Of a stretch of DNA of 64,000 bases, positions 23,111-35,578 are shown piece after piece; positions within the stretch are counted from its first letter, which is position 1, and each line of letters begins with the position of its first letter. This DNA is from Zhengitettix transpicula (taxonomy: Eukaryota > Arthropoda > Insecta > Orthoptera > Tetrigidae). Below the pieces are notes generated by a model. That model saw nothing but the letters and a program-made list of their open reading frames with translations, ran no database searches and was not told where the DNA came from. Where the stretch lies: positions 161,818,746 through 161,882,745 of the forward strand of contig CM073590.1 in assembly GCA_037074705.1 (NCBI GenBank), in the 5' to 3' direction. Made by a program: the position numbers and the translations under genes.

Positions 23111-23659
23111 TCGAACACGATTTTAAGTCTCAACTCACGATTCGATAACGGATTTTCGAAATTCCCAGTTACTTTTCAACAATGAAGTATATTAATCATT
23201 CTCATTCTTATTATATTTTGTTAATGTAAATAGGAAATTCAATAATACGTGAAATCTTGTCTTGTTTTATTTTTTACTTGATATTTTGATATCTATTTCT
23301 TTGTATGTGCTATTCAATACTCTTATTATTTGCTGTATCCAACGCACTTAATTCAACCGATGATTTTTTATTAACACCACTTTTCTTACAATCTGTCCAT
23401 ATAGGACAATTAGTAATTGATTTGTATAAGTTAAAAGACAAAAATAAACAGAAAATAACACATAGCTACCCTTTTGGCAACTCCCAACTCTCTTAGAGAT
23501 GTTTCATAACATATATTACACCTAAGTTAAGTATACATAAGTTAATCCTAGTCAAATATGTCTATAGAATCGTTTTAATCGTGGCACTTCACTTGTGTGT
23601 TCACACAAATTTCTCGTAAGTGCGTAAGGATGAACTTGAGTAGTATCACTAAAGCTCTT

Positions 23660-23769
23660 AACCCTTGGCTACCTTCCTCTGCCCTTCCGCAACCCTCCTT
23701 TCAAATCCCTTCCTATGCTATTAAAGGGGAGTTGGATTACCCTTATGCAACCTGTTACTCTAAAAAAAA
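23660..23769 (+). mobile_element. Poly(A) retroposon tail, short copy
   Basis: AACCCTTGGCTACCTTCCTC through TTAAAGGGGAGTTGG to CAACCTGTTACTC and an A run. Same family as the array at 10768-12043, severely 5'-truncated, with a small deletion in the tail. Confidence 0.8.
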
Positions 23770-23829
23770 TTTCAACTTTAATCGATGGAACTTGTAAGTC
23801 TTTTGCTGTTTGAATGTTAGGGTCTCACC

Positions 23830-26200
23830 ATGGAACATTAACTATTCGTCTTAACACTTAGGTTTGAAATCGCTGTATAATTTCCATGTTAGAATTACTT
23901 GCCGTTCCCCATAGTTGGATCCCGTAGGGACAAACCGGCTTGCTGAGTGCCTTGTACAGCAAGATCTTGATTTCCAATTTGATCTTCCAATAAGACACTA
24001 CATTTGCCTCAGTTTTAACCCGAGCTGTTTCTTCTTTGAGAAGATGTGTTTCCTTCACGTCATGCGTCTGTCTATATGTACCCCAAGGTTATGGTGTCTT
24101 CTGTTTTTGTAAGTTGTTGACCCTTGAGAATGACTGGGGGAGAGGTGCCTCTGTTTAAAGTGTTATATGTGCTGATTTGATTTAATTTTCCATCTCTGTA
24201 CCCAGAGTTGTAATTTATTTAGATTTTCGTGCAGGTGTTGTGATGCTATTTCTCGTTTGACGTGTGTAGCAAGTTTCGCAAAGTAGCAACTATAGATCTA
24301 TTGGATATGAAAATGCTCGTTGTATATAATGAAGATAGAGGATCCTTCCTAGTATGCTTCCCTGGAGCACTCCAGAATTAATGTGTAATGGTTCCGTATG
24401 TTTTACCTGATAATTTACGAAGAAGTGTCTTTTTTAAAGATAACGAAGTTGCTTTTGACTTTGTATATTAATTTTTATATTAGACTGTCTTGCCAACCTT
24501 GTCGAAGGCCTGGATGATGTCCAGGAAAGCAGATGAAAAATACATATTATCTTCAATGGCCCTATTAATCACACAGACAAGCCGGTAAACTTGTTCGGAG
24601 CTGACTTCTGAGCCCGAAGTGATGATCCGGTATAAGATCTTCGTCCTCTCTACAATCGGTTTTAATCGTTTACGAATTACTTTTTCAAAGACTTTTGAGA
24701 GAATTGGCAGAAGGTTTATAGGATGATGTTCTATTAGGATTTTTTCCAAGAGTTTATATATCATAACAATTTCGGCTACTTTCCATTGGCTAGGAAAATT
24801 GCCAATTCGCAGAATAGCGTAAATTAGTTGTTGTATTGCTTTCAAAACTTTCTATGAGAGTTATTGTAAGACTTTTCTGGTAATCAAATAGAAGACTGGT
24901 GGTTTTTTAACATTTATTTTTACATGATTGGGTCTTTAACTTTTTTTTTTGGTGTAGACAAGCTACGTATAGGGTAATCCACAAAGTGGCAACTCCCCTC
25001 TTATATCATAGGAAAGGAATTTGAAAGGGGGGATGCGGAAGGGTGGCGGAAGGTAGCCAAGGGTTAACTAGGGCCCCCAGGCTATAATTTAAGGATCCTA
25101 CCCGACATTCGCCTAAAAGTAATGCAGGACAAACCCTATAAAAACCTGCATCAGGTAGGTCGGGCATTTGGTACTTGTCCCACGCCCTTCCGATGGCGGG
25201 AGAGGGGTTTGCTGAGGGGTCGCAGCTTACCCCTCGCCATGCCTTGACTAGTTTAGGAGACAGCTGGCCGACTATTCCAATAGGAATAGCGGACAAATCT
25301 TACCGTATGCCCAAGGTCTGCGACCCCGGAACATACACCTCTCAAAAACAGACCGAGGTGCCTCGGCATGTGGGAACCTTAGTTCAAAAACCAGAGAGTT
25401 GTGAAGGCATCCCCAAAGGTAGCCCCCGTCAGAGCTCTCTGGGTGTCTTTAACTTCTGAAAGTCTGACATTTATTGGAGTATCCATTTGGTGATGCTGTG
25501 AGAAATTTCCTTACTTCCTCCTCGTCTTCTGTGGGTGGTAGTTATTTCGAGTGGTTCAAACACTTTTGCAAGAGCTGATGCCTTCTCTTTATCGATTTTA
25601 GCCCATTCATCGTTTCGATCCTTCATTTGTGGTACATACACGTGAGGTGTTTGTAGTTTTCTTGTGTCATTCCACAAGGAACATTCAGTTGCTTCCGATG
25701 GAGATAGGTTGCTCAGATATTCTGGAATGGATTGAATTTTCTAGTAACTGATTTAGGTCATTTGCATCCCTATTTTTTAAAAATCTGTCGTTTTCTGTTC
25801 TTGTCTGCCATATTTTTCAAAGCTTTCTTTTTGTTGTGTTTTTTCTTTGACTGTTGTTGGAAATTTTTGTTCTTCGGTTAGAATCTGATGTTGCTCTCCA
25901 GACTGTATTTTGTATTATTTTAGTAATATGGACAACTATCGTGTCAAGGGTTTTCAGTTCTTATAAATAGTTCCCAATCTGTGAGTTTACTATGCAATGT
26001 TTCTTGCATTTGTTTTTCCAGTATGCGTGAGTTGAGAGTGATTAAGACCGCTGAGTGGCCATTTGCAAGTTCTAAACCGGATTCTATTTTGCAAAACTTG
26101 TCATCAATATTTTTAATAAAGCCAAAGTGCATCAGGGAGTTTTCTCTTATCATTCGAGCGAAGTCCAGGAATTCAATACAACTCTTTCATTAAGGAAGGA
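23830..26200 (-). pseudogene. Jockey-clade LINE ORF2, interrupted by a younger retroposon
   Basis: Minus-strand landmarks appear in the correct order. The end of the endonuclease domain (NGHSAVLITLNSRIL, LTDWELF) is at 25950-26150. The linker with WAKIDKEKASALAKVFEP is at 25475-25677. RT N-terminal motifs (FPSQWKVAEIVMIYK, INLLPILSKVFEKVI, FLDIIQAFDKV) are at 24480-24845. YGIQLWGTASNSNMEIIQRF is at 23860-24058. All four pieces are frameshifted and the PQGS/FADD region is degraded. A retroposon tail (24941-25444) sits between linker and RT, so this LINE is older than that insertion. Confidence 0.8.
24941..25444 (-). mobile_element. Poly(A) retroposon insertion with 9 bp target duplication
   Basis: A minus-strand copy of the AACCCTTGGCTACC family, with its A tail seen as a T run at 24941-24950. 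GTCTTTAAC occurs immediately before it (24932-24940) and immediately after it (25445-25453), a direct target-site duplication. Its 5' end is truncated inside the GAACTAAGGTTCCC region. It is nested in the Jockey remnant. Confidence 0.85.
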
Positions 26201-26269
26201 ATAGTATTGACAAACAATTATAAAATAATACTAAAATAAAAATTACCTGAAAATGAATATTGATGTCCC

Positions 26270-26560
26270 GTGATTGAACTGAACCCGTCACACCGCAGAA
26301 ATCTCAAACTGAAAGGTAAATATTGACCTGACGTGTAATAAGATTTCTTACTTGCAGATTCTTCTGAGAATGACCGATCCCAGAGCTGGCCGCAATTACA
26401 AAGCTAATTAACCGCCGCTCCGTTCACGCAGGTGTTTCCAGTTCGTGTTCAATTAAAGCGACTTCGGCACAGCTCTGCGTCGTTTTACTCACAGACAAAT
26501 TAGTTTCTCTCGAACAGTGTTTACTCGGAAATGGGAACACGACTACTCCAAACAAACCTA
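26270..26560. other. Possible conserved non-coding or 5' exon segment
   Basis: Clearly less AT-biased than its surroundings, with TAATTA-type homeodomain sites (GCTAATTAACC, CAATTAAAG) and an acceptor-like CTTACTTGCAG at 26350-26360. No extended reading frame. It could be an enhancer or an untranslated exon. Confidence 0.2.
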
Positions 26561-28034
26561 GACTACAGTTCAGCTATATATAAATGCAAAAATAGTTTAA
26601 TATGCACAAAGTAACTTGAGATCGTAGGAGTGAAATTTTTTGTTTAAAATTTGTGATTTTCTAGACAATGCTCTGTCTTTTTATTACGAATTGTTAACCT
26701 GTAGAAATATTTATTTATGAAAAACGATATCTCTCGAATCCAGAAGTTGTTGAAACAAGAGTGAAGTGGGAAATAAAGTCTTATAATAAATATTAATGCT
26801 TTATATTTTGATGCTCGACACTATAACGCAAGGGTGTATCAAAAAAATTTCAAACGACCTGACCTCAGTCATGCAATAGTGCTTTCTCCAAAGTTGCAAT
26901 CAAATCACACTAACAGTTCGTAAAGATTGTGGAACTACCCCAAACATATTTAACTGCTGATCTTGACAGCTTCTCCTCTTACTCCAATATTGAGATGAAG
27001 CGCGACAGATGTGAAGAAAACGAGAAATTTGAATGCACGTACACAAAATTTATGAACTGACATTTTTGATCATATTTATTAACAAAATTTTCAATTCATT
27101 ATTACGACGAATTAATTAAATATTCCGTATAATGATGTGTTTTTTTTTCGAATCCTACTCATAATGTGGGGATTTATTATCTTGTTCTTTCATTAAGTAA
27201 CCTTTTACTTGATATCTGCAATTATAAACATACAGCTTTATTTAATTTCTTATATTATGTCCCGTGGTTTTAATAAACCTAACCTCTTAACGCGTCTCGT
27301 ACAAACAACCTGATTGAGGGAATTTCACCTAACGTAACCAATTTGTTGCTTTGTGGGTGGTGTTAGATTAGCCTGAAAGTCTCGCCCGTAACCAAAACTG
27401 GATCAGGTCAGAAGAAGTAGATAATCGTGAATTGTTTATAAAGTTCACCCGGATATTCCCTGCGATCTGGGAAATATCGTCATAATAATTTATATCACCA
27501 GCAGTGGAGCCGACTAACGACGTTTCTGTATTCTACAATTTACACAAAAATGTTGTTGAGCGATTATTGTGTACTGCAGTAAATACACTTCAGCACGTAC
27601 TAAATAAACTACCGCACACAACAATAAACAATACTTATTTTTTTTCTTCAGCACTTTCATAAATCTGTAACCTCAAAAATAAAAAGCACCGTCAACCATC
27701 CTAACACCTCCATACAGCAATTCTATAGCAACCCTCCCCACAACTACAACCACGTCGTCTCAAAAGAAAACGCCCCATCGACCTCATCCTTCCCTCAGAA
27801 CACTCGGGCACCTCCTCACCCACCCCATCTTCACACCCGCAGACCCCATCCAGCCCATCAAACTCAACATCACCAATGAACAATTCATATCCCAACAATG
27901 TATGCCTCAAACAAATTAGATACAAAAAAAAATTTCAAAATTAGATTAATTGCAGGATTAACCTAATTACCAAGTTCTCGTGTTATTTATGTACATAATT
28001 TAAATTGTATATACTGTAAACTATATGTAACCAA

Positions 28035-28439
28035 CTAATAATCTTGGGATAAAAGTTTTGTCTGCAACAAAGAAAGAAAACCGTAGGCCGTAACTTGTTT
28101 ACATAACGTTTGTAAATTTTCCGTGTTATTCCTGAGGTACCTTAAAATTGTTTCACCAACATTATGTTCGTTATTAACCATACGTTTCCCGAAATACGTT
28201 TCCCTGTGCACAATGTCTGTAACGTTTGCTTTGTTCAATATCTCTAATTTTAAAGTGAATTTATAAATTAAGTACCAGTCACAGAATAGATTTTGTATTG
28301 TAAGATGAATGTTAACATACAAATACATATTGGCAACAAGGAAATAAATAAAGCCATGAAGATTTTGCAGTGTAATTTTAATGAGCGAAATTTTTCTTGT
28401 AAAATATATTTTTATACATCCACTAAGCTGCATCTCCAA
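28035..28439 (-). other. Unexplained 134-codon ORF
   Basis: The longest ORF in this AT-rich stretch. Its second half (about residues 65-134) has a mixed, protein-like composition (HRETYFGKRMVNNEHNVGE). The first half is low in information and hydrophobic. No domain, splice context or codon signature supports it, so it may be chance. Confidence 0.15.
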
Positions 28440-30160
28440 GAAATTTCATCATTATAGAGATGAGTACCGAGTAGTACACAGTGCTGTCAGGAGCTGGAAA
28501 TTGTAAATTTAAGAAACAAAATGTGTTCTATAGCAACAAATAATGAAGTAGAAATTCCAAGGAAAGTGTCCCATACAATTGAAAATAGAAACGTTCGACT
28601 TGAGATAAATTGAATTTCAAGTGGGGGAGCTTTTATCAGATAATGACATAGTGATTACGTTTCTAAATAAATTTACTATGATTAAATAACAAAGTTATAA
28701 ATTATTATCGAGGTTCGAGGAATTATTACTATGAGAACATAAATTAACATCAACTCAAATTATAATTGTTAGAGTGTAAAATTGGAAAGACAAAGTCAAA
28801 ATCACAACGGACTTGAGCAGAAAATATTTATCTAAAGTGTGGTCTTTGTATGTGGCAGTAAATTCCTGTTTGTGAAATTTCTGTTGTTAAAAGTTCTGCT
28901 GTTTCATCTGCCCAAATCAGTATATGAGGGTTTTCAAGCAAAAGTGTAGCTGTACAATCTTACGCGCTATTTAGAATCTTCTGATGCTGTGTTCTGAACC
29001 GATCTAAGGAAGTATTGTTGATGGACACTCGAATGGCTCTTGAGATAAATTAGTGTCAACCGAGACACTATATATTTTATTGTGTTCAATTTGGTAGAAA
29101 AGTACAATTGACTGACCCTGAAATGTATGTGAATATAACTCAACAGGTAATCTAACTACTTCGAGATGATTGATTCTTTTTATTGTATTTTCACTTCCAT
29201 TCAACTTTCTAACGTGAAATGATGAACAAAAGGCTTTTCACTTTTCGTGATTCGTAACGAGCTTCGAATATTTTCAGCCTATTTGTGTTTTCCATCGGTC
29301 CTAAACAGAGGCTGTAGTCATAAAAAATAATAATGAAATTTATAGGTAAATGGACCGTGCTGCTGCAAGTACAAATAAGGACGATGACAATGATACTAAA
29401 TAGTTTTAAAATGAGGGATATATGACTGGGTTTTAAATTATCTAGTAACACTAGACTATTTATTTAAAAGGGCTTATTTTCGTGCTTTCAGCTCCGTCAA
29501 AGTCGTTAGTCATTCCCAAATATTAGATGAGTATCATTCCCTTCTCATGAAATCGTACATTATGAATTATACATATACAGGGGAACGCATATATTCCTTT
29601 GCTGCGGTGAGCGATGTGTGGGACAAGATAAAATTTCGAGATAAAACAATTTTGCTCACGTCAAGCTGGAGATCATTTCTTTTCATGCAATACTGCGCGA
29701 TACATCCGCTGAATGCAGCGACCAGCAAGAACATTGCACTGGTCCTGACGTCTCGGTAATACAATTGCAGAGGGGAACAAAGAAGGCCTCTGCAAGGCCC
29801 ACGACAGCTCAGTCGTGTTTACAGATGCGCGTGGGCGGACCGCGTCGTTATCGATCAGGTCACACGAGGCCCGCAACAAGTCGCTCGCCCATTCACTTGA
29901 CCCCCTTCCGCAATTACGACTATCCTTCCGTCTCGTTCATTCACACCAAACAGGTCTCCAAGCACACGGTCCCATGCCAAGATTGTCGCAAAGGTAGCAA
30001 GTACGAAGCGGGTTCTGCACGATGATGAGATATTTCAGGCAAGGCGAAAGTAGTAAGGATGAATTGAAACACTAAACCCTCAACTGAGAACGAGTTACTA
30101 AATTTCAAATGAGACAATATTGAGCGTAATGCAGCCAGTTTCGTTCAAGTTGTATTTCAG
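28440..30160. other. AT-rich, with a GC-richer block at 29480-30050
   Basis: 29480-30050 has lower AT content and overlapping ORFs on both strands. One + reading (to SKNIALVLTSR) ends at a TCTCGGTAATA donor-like site at 29757. No product is recognised. Exons of the gene suggested at 30161 could lie here. Confidence 0.25.
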
Positions 30161-30251
30161 TTATGACGACCGGTACAAACGTTATGGATCCCTGAACTAC
30201 TTCGCCAAGGTCGTGAACAAGGACAACACCGAATGCGTCCAGTGCGATTGA
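30161..30251 (+). CDS. Candidate terminal coding exon, 29 aa
   Basis: An acceptor-like GTTGTATTTCAG is followed by a frame (one base in) reading YDDRYKRYGSLNYFAKVVNK and ending NTECVQCD, stop at 30249-30251. Nearly every codon ends in C or G (TAC, CTG, AAC, TTC, GCC, AAG, GTC, GTG), in sharp contrast to the AT-rich flanks. That is strong evidence of real coding sequence. An AATAAA lies at 30360-30365. The protein family is not recognised, and no upstream exon could be linked with confidence. Confidence 0.5.
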
Positions 30252-31907
30252 ATTATATCATCCAACTTTTTTTACATTTCATAATTTTTTTTAATTTTCT
30301 AAAAGTTTTAAAAAGTAGTGTAGCAGATACATCTCTAAAATAGGACGATTAAACTAGTGAATAAAGGAGATACGATAATATACAGGAACTAAGTGTCATG
30401 GATCTTGTGATGAAAATACGAACGGGAATGTGACATTGTTCAAATGACAATAAGTATTGCTGAAAAACTATGTTAAATTATTGGATGTGCATACAACTCT
30501 GAATTTCAACAAGATCCCGCTGCTTGAGAGAGAGACTTGGTCAAGCACAACAGTATTACAGGAAAAATACACTACAAATTTTAGGCGTTCCAGAATTATC
30601 ACCATTAAAAATTGGTTTCGAGCTCAATGTAAATATAGAGAAAACCACGATCGAGGAAAAGCATTAGCTGCTGAAATGCACTTGTCATCTTCACTCTTAC
30701 GATTCGTCCGCAAAGCACATCACACTTCGAAGACTCACTAGAAATTTATCAACTTGAAAATCTAAGTTTTCCGTTGCGACATATCCGAGAACTTTTGTGG
30801 ATCCCTGCAGTCAGAGGATTTGGAACTAATTCCGTCATGGCTGGATGTTATAACGAAACCTTGAGTCCGAAAGCAGCACCACTCATTCTTTTCGAAAATG
30901 GACGAGACATAATTACGACATGTCAAGACGATAACGTAAAATTTACAGAAAAGGTTGAAGGAACATTCTTTGTATTTCTGTATGGCAGAAACCAAAGGAA
31001 AACAAAACCGGGTAATAGTGCTTTCTTAGCTATCTAAGAAATCTGAAAGAATTTCAAATGACACGGAAAAAAATGCTGTTTCATACAATCATAGATTATG
31101 AGACATACAAAATTTGATACTAACTTTGTCATTGCGTCTTCGATTCAATGGGAATTTTCTTCCATGGCATAATGATAACTCCAAGAACAAAGAAATTTCT
31201 GACTAACAGGCTGGTGTTTTTCGCATTTATTTAAAAAGAAGTCAGATTAATATGATTGTTAACAAATAATTTCATTTATTCGTGAAATAATTTCCTGAAA
31301 AAACCGTATACTTCATGTTGACAAACAAAATTGAAGTCTGTGTAATAGACAATCCATTTTCAATTACAAAGAGTCGATTCTCGGCATCGTATCCGAGATA
31401 CGTAGAAGGGGGCAAGGCGTGCCTTATGAAATAAGCTGTGACTCAATAAGAAGTATTATATTGGAGTTGTTATTTCAGACTAAATAACCGTAAGGTAGCA
31501 TTTATATCTTGGATAGTATTCTTAATCGATTTGTAAATTAATATAAACGGATTTCAATAAATGTAATCAACGATACCCGTGTAAGGAAAATCGCTTAAGA
31601 GACTATTAATTCCTCAAAATTAGGCATAAAAATTTACAGCAGCACTTGCAGAAAGTTTGTGGTCAGTAATTTGGTACGTGAGATAGGTACTAACATATTA
31701 CCGTCATAAGAATCAAACCTTTACAAAAACTAGATCAGTTACGTGAGTGAAACAGTCGGTCCAGATGTACGTAATATTTTGTCGCCAACTCCTGACACAC
31801 CAGCATCAATAGTCATTTCTCCATAGACGATAGTTCGGCATACGATCTTCAAATGAAATAGAGGAACAAGATCCGTTCCTATTATCAGGATATTATTACT
31901 GCTGTAG
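30252..31907. other. No confident gene; two + ORFs
   Basis: Plus ORFs at 30457-30741 (94 codons) and 30774-31037 (87 codons) lie close together. They read like degraded coding sequence rather than noise, but no domain is recognised. Otherwise AT-rich. Confidence 0.2.
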
Positions 31908-32069
31908 TTGCCTGTTGTCTTCGTCGGTTATGATGGCGACGACAAACTGTGTACTCGACCCAGCAAACGTACGCAGCCATCGAGAGCTTTTTGCAGTCGG
32001 TTTTCTGACGATGCTGAAAATGAAATGCACACACATACTCGTACGACACCCATGCCTTCGACGCAGTGA
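31908..32069 (+). CDS. Candidate terminal coding exon, 53 aa
   Basis: After an acceptor-like TATTACTGCTGTAG the frame reads LPVVFVGYDGDDKLCTRPSK, continues through FCSRFSDDAENEM, and stops at TGA 32067-32069. AATAAA follows at 32083-32088. Base composition is much richer in G and C than the flanks. The polar, Ser/Thr/Arg-rich sequence resembles a receptor or channel cytoplasmic tail, but this is only an impression. Together with 30161-30251 it could be an alternative 3' exon of one gene. Confidence 0.35.
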   Translation: MPVVFVGYDGDDKLCTRPSKRTQPSRAFCSRFSDDAENEMHTHTRTTPMPSTQ

Positions 32070-32659
32070 AGACTGAAAAATGAATAAATATACCATTTAA
32101 AATTGATAAAACAGTAAATTAGATTAGTTACAGTTGTATATAGTGCCTCAAAACATATGGGATCTAACGAAAAATGAAAATTTTAATCAATTAGTTAAAG
32201 ACATTATGTATACTAAAATTGTACACATTAGCCTAATAGTATATATATTCTACGCATGAATAAATATTAAATAATAGAATCTGTAAAAATAAGTTTTAGT
32301 ATCCACACTGGCAACCAATATATAATATTCTATTTTTTCCTTGTTTGTTTCACAAGAGACAATACATATGTCAGATGTCTGAAATATTGCAGGGACGAAG
32401 ATCTAAAATGATACCGAGCTAAGGTGACCATCCTTCTCCGTGTCTGAATTTCGATGGAATGTAATATTTGTCTTCGAAACAGTTGTCAATACATGACTTC
32501 ATCTCTGTCAGTAAAACCCTAGACTATCACTCATGCCTCCCTCCACAGTAGTGTGAAGGTTATCTTGGAAGAATCATTATAGTTATGCACATAATTCATT
32601 TAGAATATATATATATATATATATACTATTCCTACGTATTTAATTCAATATATCCATAA

Positions 32660-32830
32660 AGAAAATTAAAATTATAAAACATAAAACGTCTGTGTTAAAA
32701 TTACACTACTTAGATAAATAAATAGCCAAATAACTAAAATAAGTGCTAAATAAATAACATTATACGTTTCTGTAATCCTTTCCGATTTCCGCAGGTGATT
32801 AAAGAAACACAAGAGCTGCAAGAACGACGT
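32660..32830 (+). repeat. Dispersed repeat, copy 1 (pair with 44550-44720)
   Basis: Shares an ordered set of blocks with 44550-44720: AAAACATAAAACGTCTGT, AAATAAATAGCCAAATAAC, AAATAAGTGCT, and CACAAGAGCTGCA. No ORF or defined ends; an unclassified interspersed repeat. Confidence 0.55.
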
Positions 32831-33814
32831 AACTGAACAACGAACCTAAAATTTATTTACCATTTCCTCTCTTTCCTAACACGCAGGCCGACCGCATTGC
32901 ACTTGAGCAGTCCAGGTTTCATAATTCTGACTTTTCAAACAATCTTCGAAGAACACAACGTCAGAAATTCTTTGGGCGATCCTTCTTCGATTACATTACC
33001 CGTGAAAAGCATCAATAAATTCAAATAAAGTTTTGACTGTAAAATGAGGACGAATTGGTACAAAAAGCTATTTATTAATTATTAATATGAACTTTACTCA
33101 TATTCGTTCATTTTACATTCCCTTCAAATTAAAACAATTTTTACCCTAAATTCATTATTGGCAAAACAATTATTCTAAAAATACTTTACTCAGAACGCTT
33201 ACCGATCAGTAGGAATAATTTCAAGTGGCTTGCCCCCCCCCCCCCCCCGCCTTTTTTTATAAAGAACTCTGAAGAAGTGAATTTTCCGTGTTATTTACTT
33301 ATTTTCGTATCCTCTTTTTCGTAACCTTAAATGTTGAATGAGATTCTCATACAATGAGTGTTCGTGTCTCAGCAGTTAATTTTAATTAATTAATTAATAA
33401 CAGTGAAATTATTCTGAGTTAGTTTACTAACAATTGAAAAACAACTATTACAAATAAATTACAAAATATCCTATTACTTTTACTGAGGCAATAAATATTA
33501 GGAATTAAAAATACATTATTTCCTCAAACGATGGGTGACAGATGCATTCCTGGTCAAATCATGGCATATGTAAAAATAAGAACAGATGTTCAGAACGAGG
33601 GTCGTAAAAATATTTGACCAGCGATTTACTTTTCTATAAGAGAGCGCTGAGCCCGTCAACGGTTGTCCGAGGGAAAGGGAGGCGATAGTAGAGTACAGAA
33701 ATAATAGTTACGAGAATTGATCGAGTATTATCTTTTCTACTAAGATTTACTTTGTGCACTTTTATATTGGCTAATAGAATAAATAATAATTTTTATTATT
33801 TAAATTAAAATATT
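32831..33814. other. AT-rich DNA with a C homopolymer
   Basis: No gene seen. A run of 16 C residues lies at 33233-33248. Confidence 0.5.
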
Positions 33815-34450
33815 CAGATCTGAAAGAGGTAAGAGCGAGAGTGCCCCAAGGTAGCGTCCTGGGTCCTATCCTCTACTTATTATATACTAGCGATATTCCA
33901 AAATTTGGAAATAATTGAGGTAGCTACATATGCAGATGACACCGCGTTACTTGCAGTAGACACAGACCAAAATTTGTCAACTAGAAGACTATAAGAAACC
34001 AGAAATGCAATAGCTAACTGGACTAAATAATGGAGGATAAAACTTAACGAACAGAAATATATACATATCGTCTTTACAAATAAACCATCAAGACCCACGG
34101 CCTCTAGATATAAATGGCACTATTGTGCACTATAAGAACAGAGTCAAGTACCTAGACATGACTCTATAGTTCTTTTCAAATGGTAGCAGATTTGACTGCG
34201 CCGTCGAACCAAATTCGTGCGACGTTGTCAAATATTATTGTCCTCGCAGCTGCACTGTTTATCCTTCATTATTGATGATGTGGTAACGTCTGCATAATTC
34301 TTTGCTTTCATTCGCTGACAGAACGACTCCTAATTGAGAAACATTATAGACGCCAAAACTTGGGTGGAAGGAGCACGTTAAGAAAGAAATAATAATGAAA
34401 GTCACGCTTTAGAAAATATACCAAAAAAAACAGCTGAATTTGCGGAGTGA
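33815..34450 (+). pseudogene. Jockey-clade LINE reverse-transcriptase fragment
   Basis: Plus-strand translation shows VPQGSVLGPILYLLYTSDIP, YADDTALLAVDTDQNLST and NAIANWTKQWRIKLNEQKY, the PQGS and YADD boxes and following region of Jockey RT. It continues, after the MITE at 34165-34349, as DAKLGWKEHVKKE. One frameshift between PQGS and YADD and several stops make it dead. Confidence 0.75.
34165..34349. mobile_element. MITE of about 185 bp (copy B), nested in LINE
   Basis: Homologous to 3549-3731 (GATTTGAC, CGCCGTCGAA, GATGATGTGG, CATTCGCTGACA). Its ends (CTATAGTTCTTTTCAAATGG and, reversed, TATAATGTTTCTCAATT) form imperfect inverted repeats with TATAG on both sides. It splits the Jockey RT frame between CTA and TAGACGCC, so its boundaries are set by the host coding sequence. 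Confidence 0.75.
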
Positions 34451-34800
34451 GGTAACTTTAATCATATTATATTATTTATATACTTAATTATTTATTACAT
34501 AAGTTTTACTTCCCCAAGCACATAACTTAAATAAATATATTTGATATCATACAAATTTATCGAGTCAAATAGTCCATTCATAACGTACATTCTACATTTT
34601 AAGAAAGAGTTGACTGAGCAATAGGAAAGACCCTGTAGAAGTACAGAAAATTCAAAGCACGATTTACTTACCCTCGATTTCAATTAATCTTCAATTCGGG
34701 CCGAACAAATTTTTTACTGTCTATAAACAAGTACGCCCATCTTTCGAGACATTTAGAAGGCAAGGGAAACAAACACTAAGTACAAAGGAAAGAGGCTGAA

Positions 34801-35100
34801 TTAACCTTCGGGGCACCGAATCGACAAGATGCCATTTTTTCGTTGCATTTCAAGAATACGTAAGGCATCGATCAAGCCAACTAGTCTAAAGGCATGGGCT
34901 TGAACACTTAGAGGGCCGTAAAACTCCCGCGGAGCACCACGTGGGGTATCGAGCCGTAAGTTTGCTGACCCCTTGACCTTTACCGTCGCGCCGTGACAAA
35001 GGCACTCTGCAAAGTCAACACACAGCGACCAATATTCCTCAGCCTTTTGTAGTCGCGTCCCCAGAGGCCACATTGGTCAATACTCGCGGCCTGCAACTCC
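34801..35100 (-). other. GC-rich island with a 90-codon ORF
   Basis: The block 34800-35110 is much richer in G and C than the flanks on both sides. The ORF's C-terminal part (GLIDALRILEMQRKNGILSI) weakly resembles the LLQLL..RKTGxL pattern of bacterial DUF4388/PATAN domains, but it stops right after that motif and no other domain part is present. It may be a transferred fragment, a GC-rich repeat, or a coincidence. Confidence 0.25.
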
Positions 35101-35386
35101 AGGCCTAAGATTGCGGTGTTTCACGCCATCGCAACGCCGCAAAATTATCCTTCTCACAAATACGTACGTTCAAGTTAGGTGAGTTTTAAGCAAAGACATA
35201 ATTAATATGAAGCAAAGTGTTTAAATCAGACATTAACGTAACGAACTTAAATTAATGACAGCGAACTGTATAAAATTGAACAGAAAAGAAGAAGTAAATA
35301 TTCGTCTATTTTCAAGCGTGTCTGCCTGTGTTAACTACGATTACAGGTCTGTTAATAACAATAGCTCATTCGTGTACTGGTCAGCG

Positions 35387-35578
35387 TCATTGTCTCCCAT
35401 CATAAAGATCCCACGTTGTAGTTTTTGTGTCTATTTTACTTCTAACATTATCACCCAATCCAATGTGGAGCTCCCGCTTCCTATGTTCGCAAGGTACTGT
35501 GTTATGTGTATGACCCCCGTTACCGAAATATGTTAGCTTGTCTAACTTGTTTCTATCATCCGAAGATTTGTGATCCAT
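35387..35578 (-). other. Coding-like 63-codon ORF
   Basis: A polar, balanced predicted sequence (SSDDRNKLDKLTYFGNGGH...) without recognised domain; upstream in-frame sequence is also open for about 10 codons. It lies 290 bp from the GC-rich island and could share its origin. Confidence 0.2.

Noticed and set aside
27701..27925. Gly/Cys/Glu-rich 74-codon minus ORF
   Set aside because: Antisense of a C-rich, G-poor + strand stretch; composition artefact.
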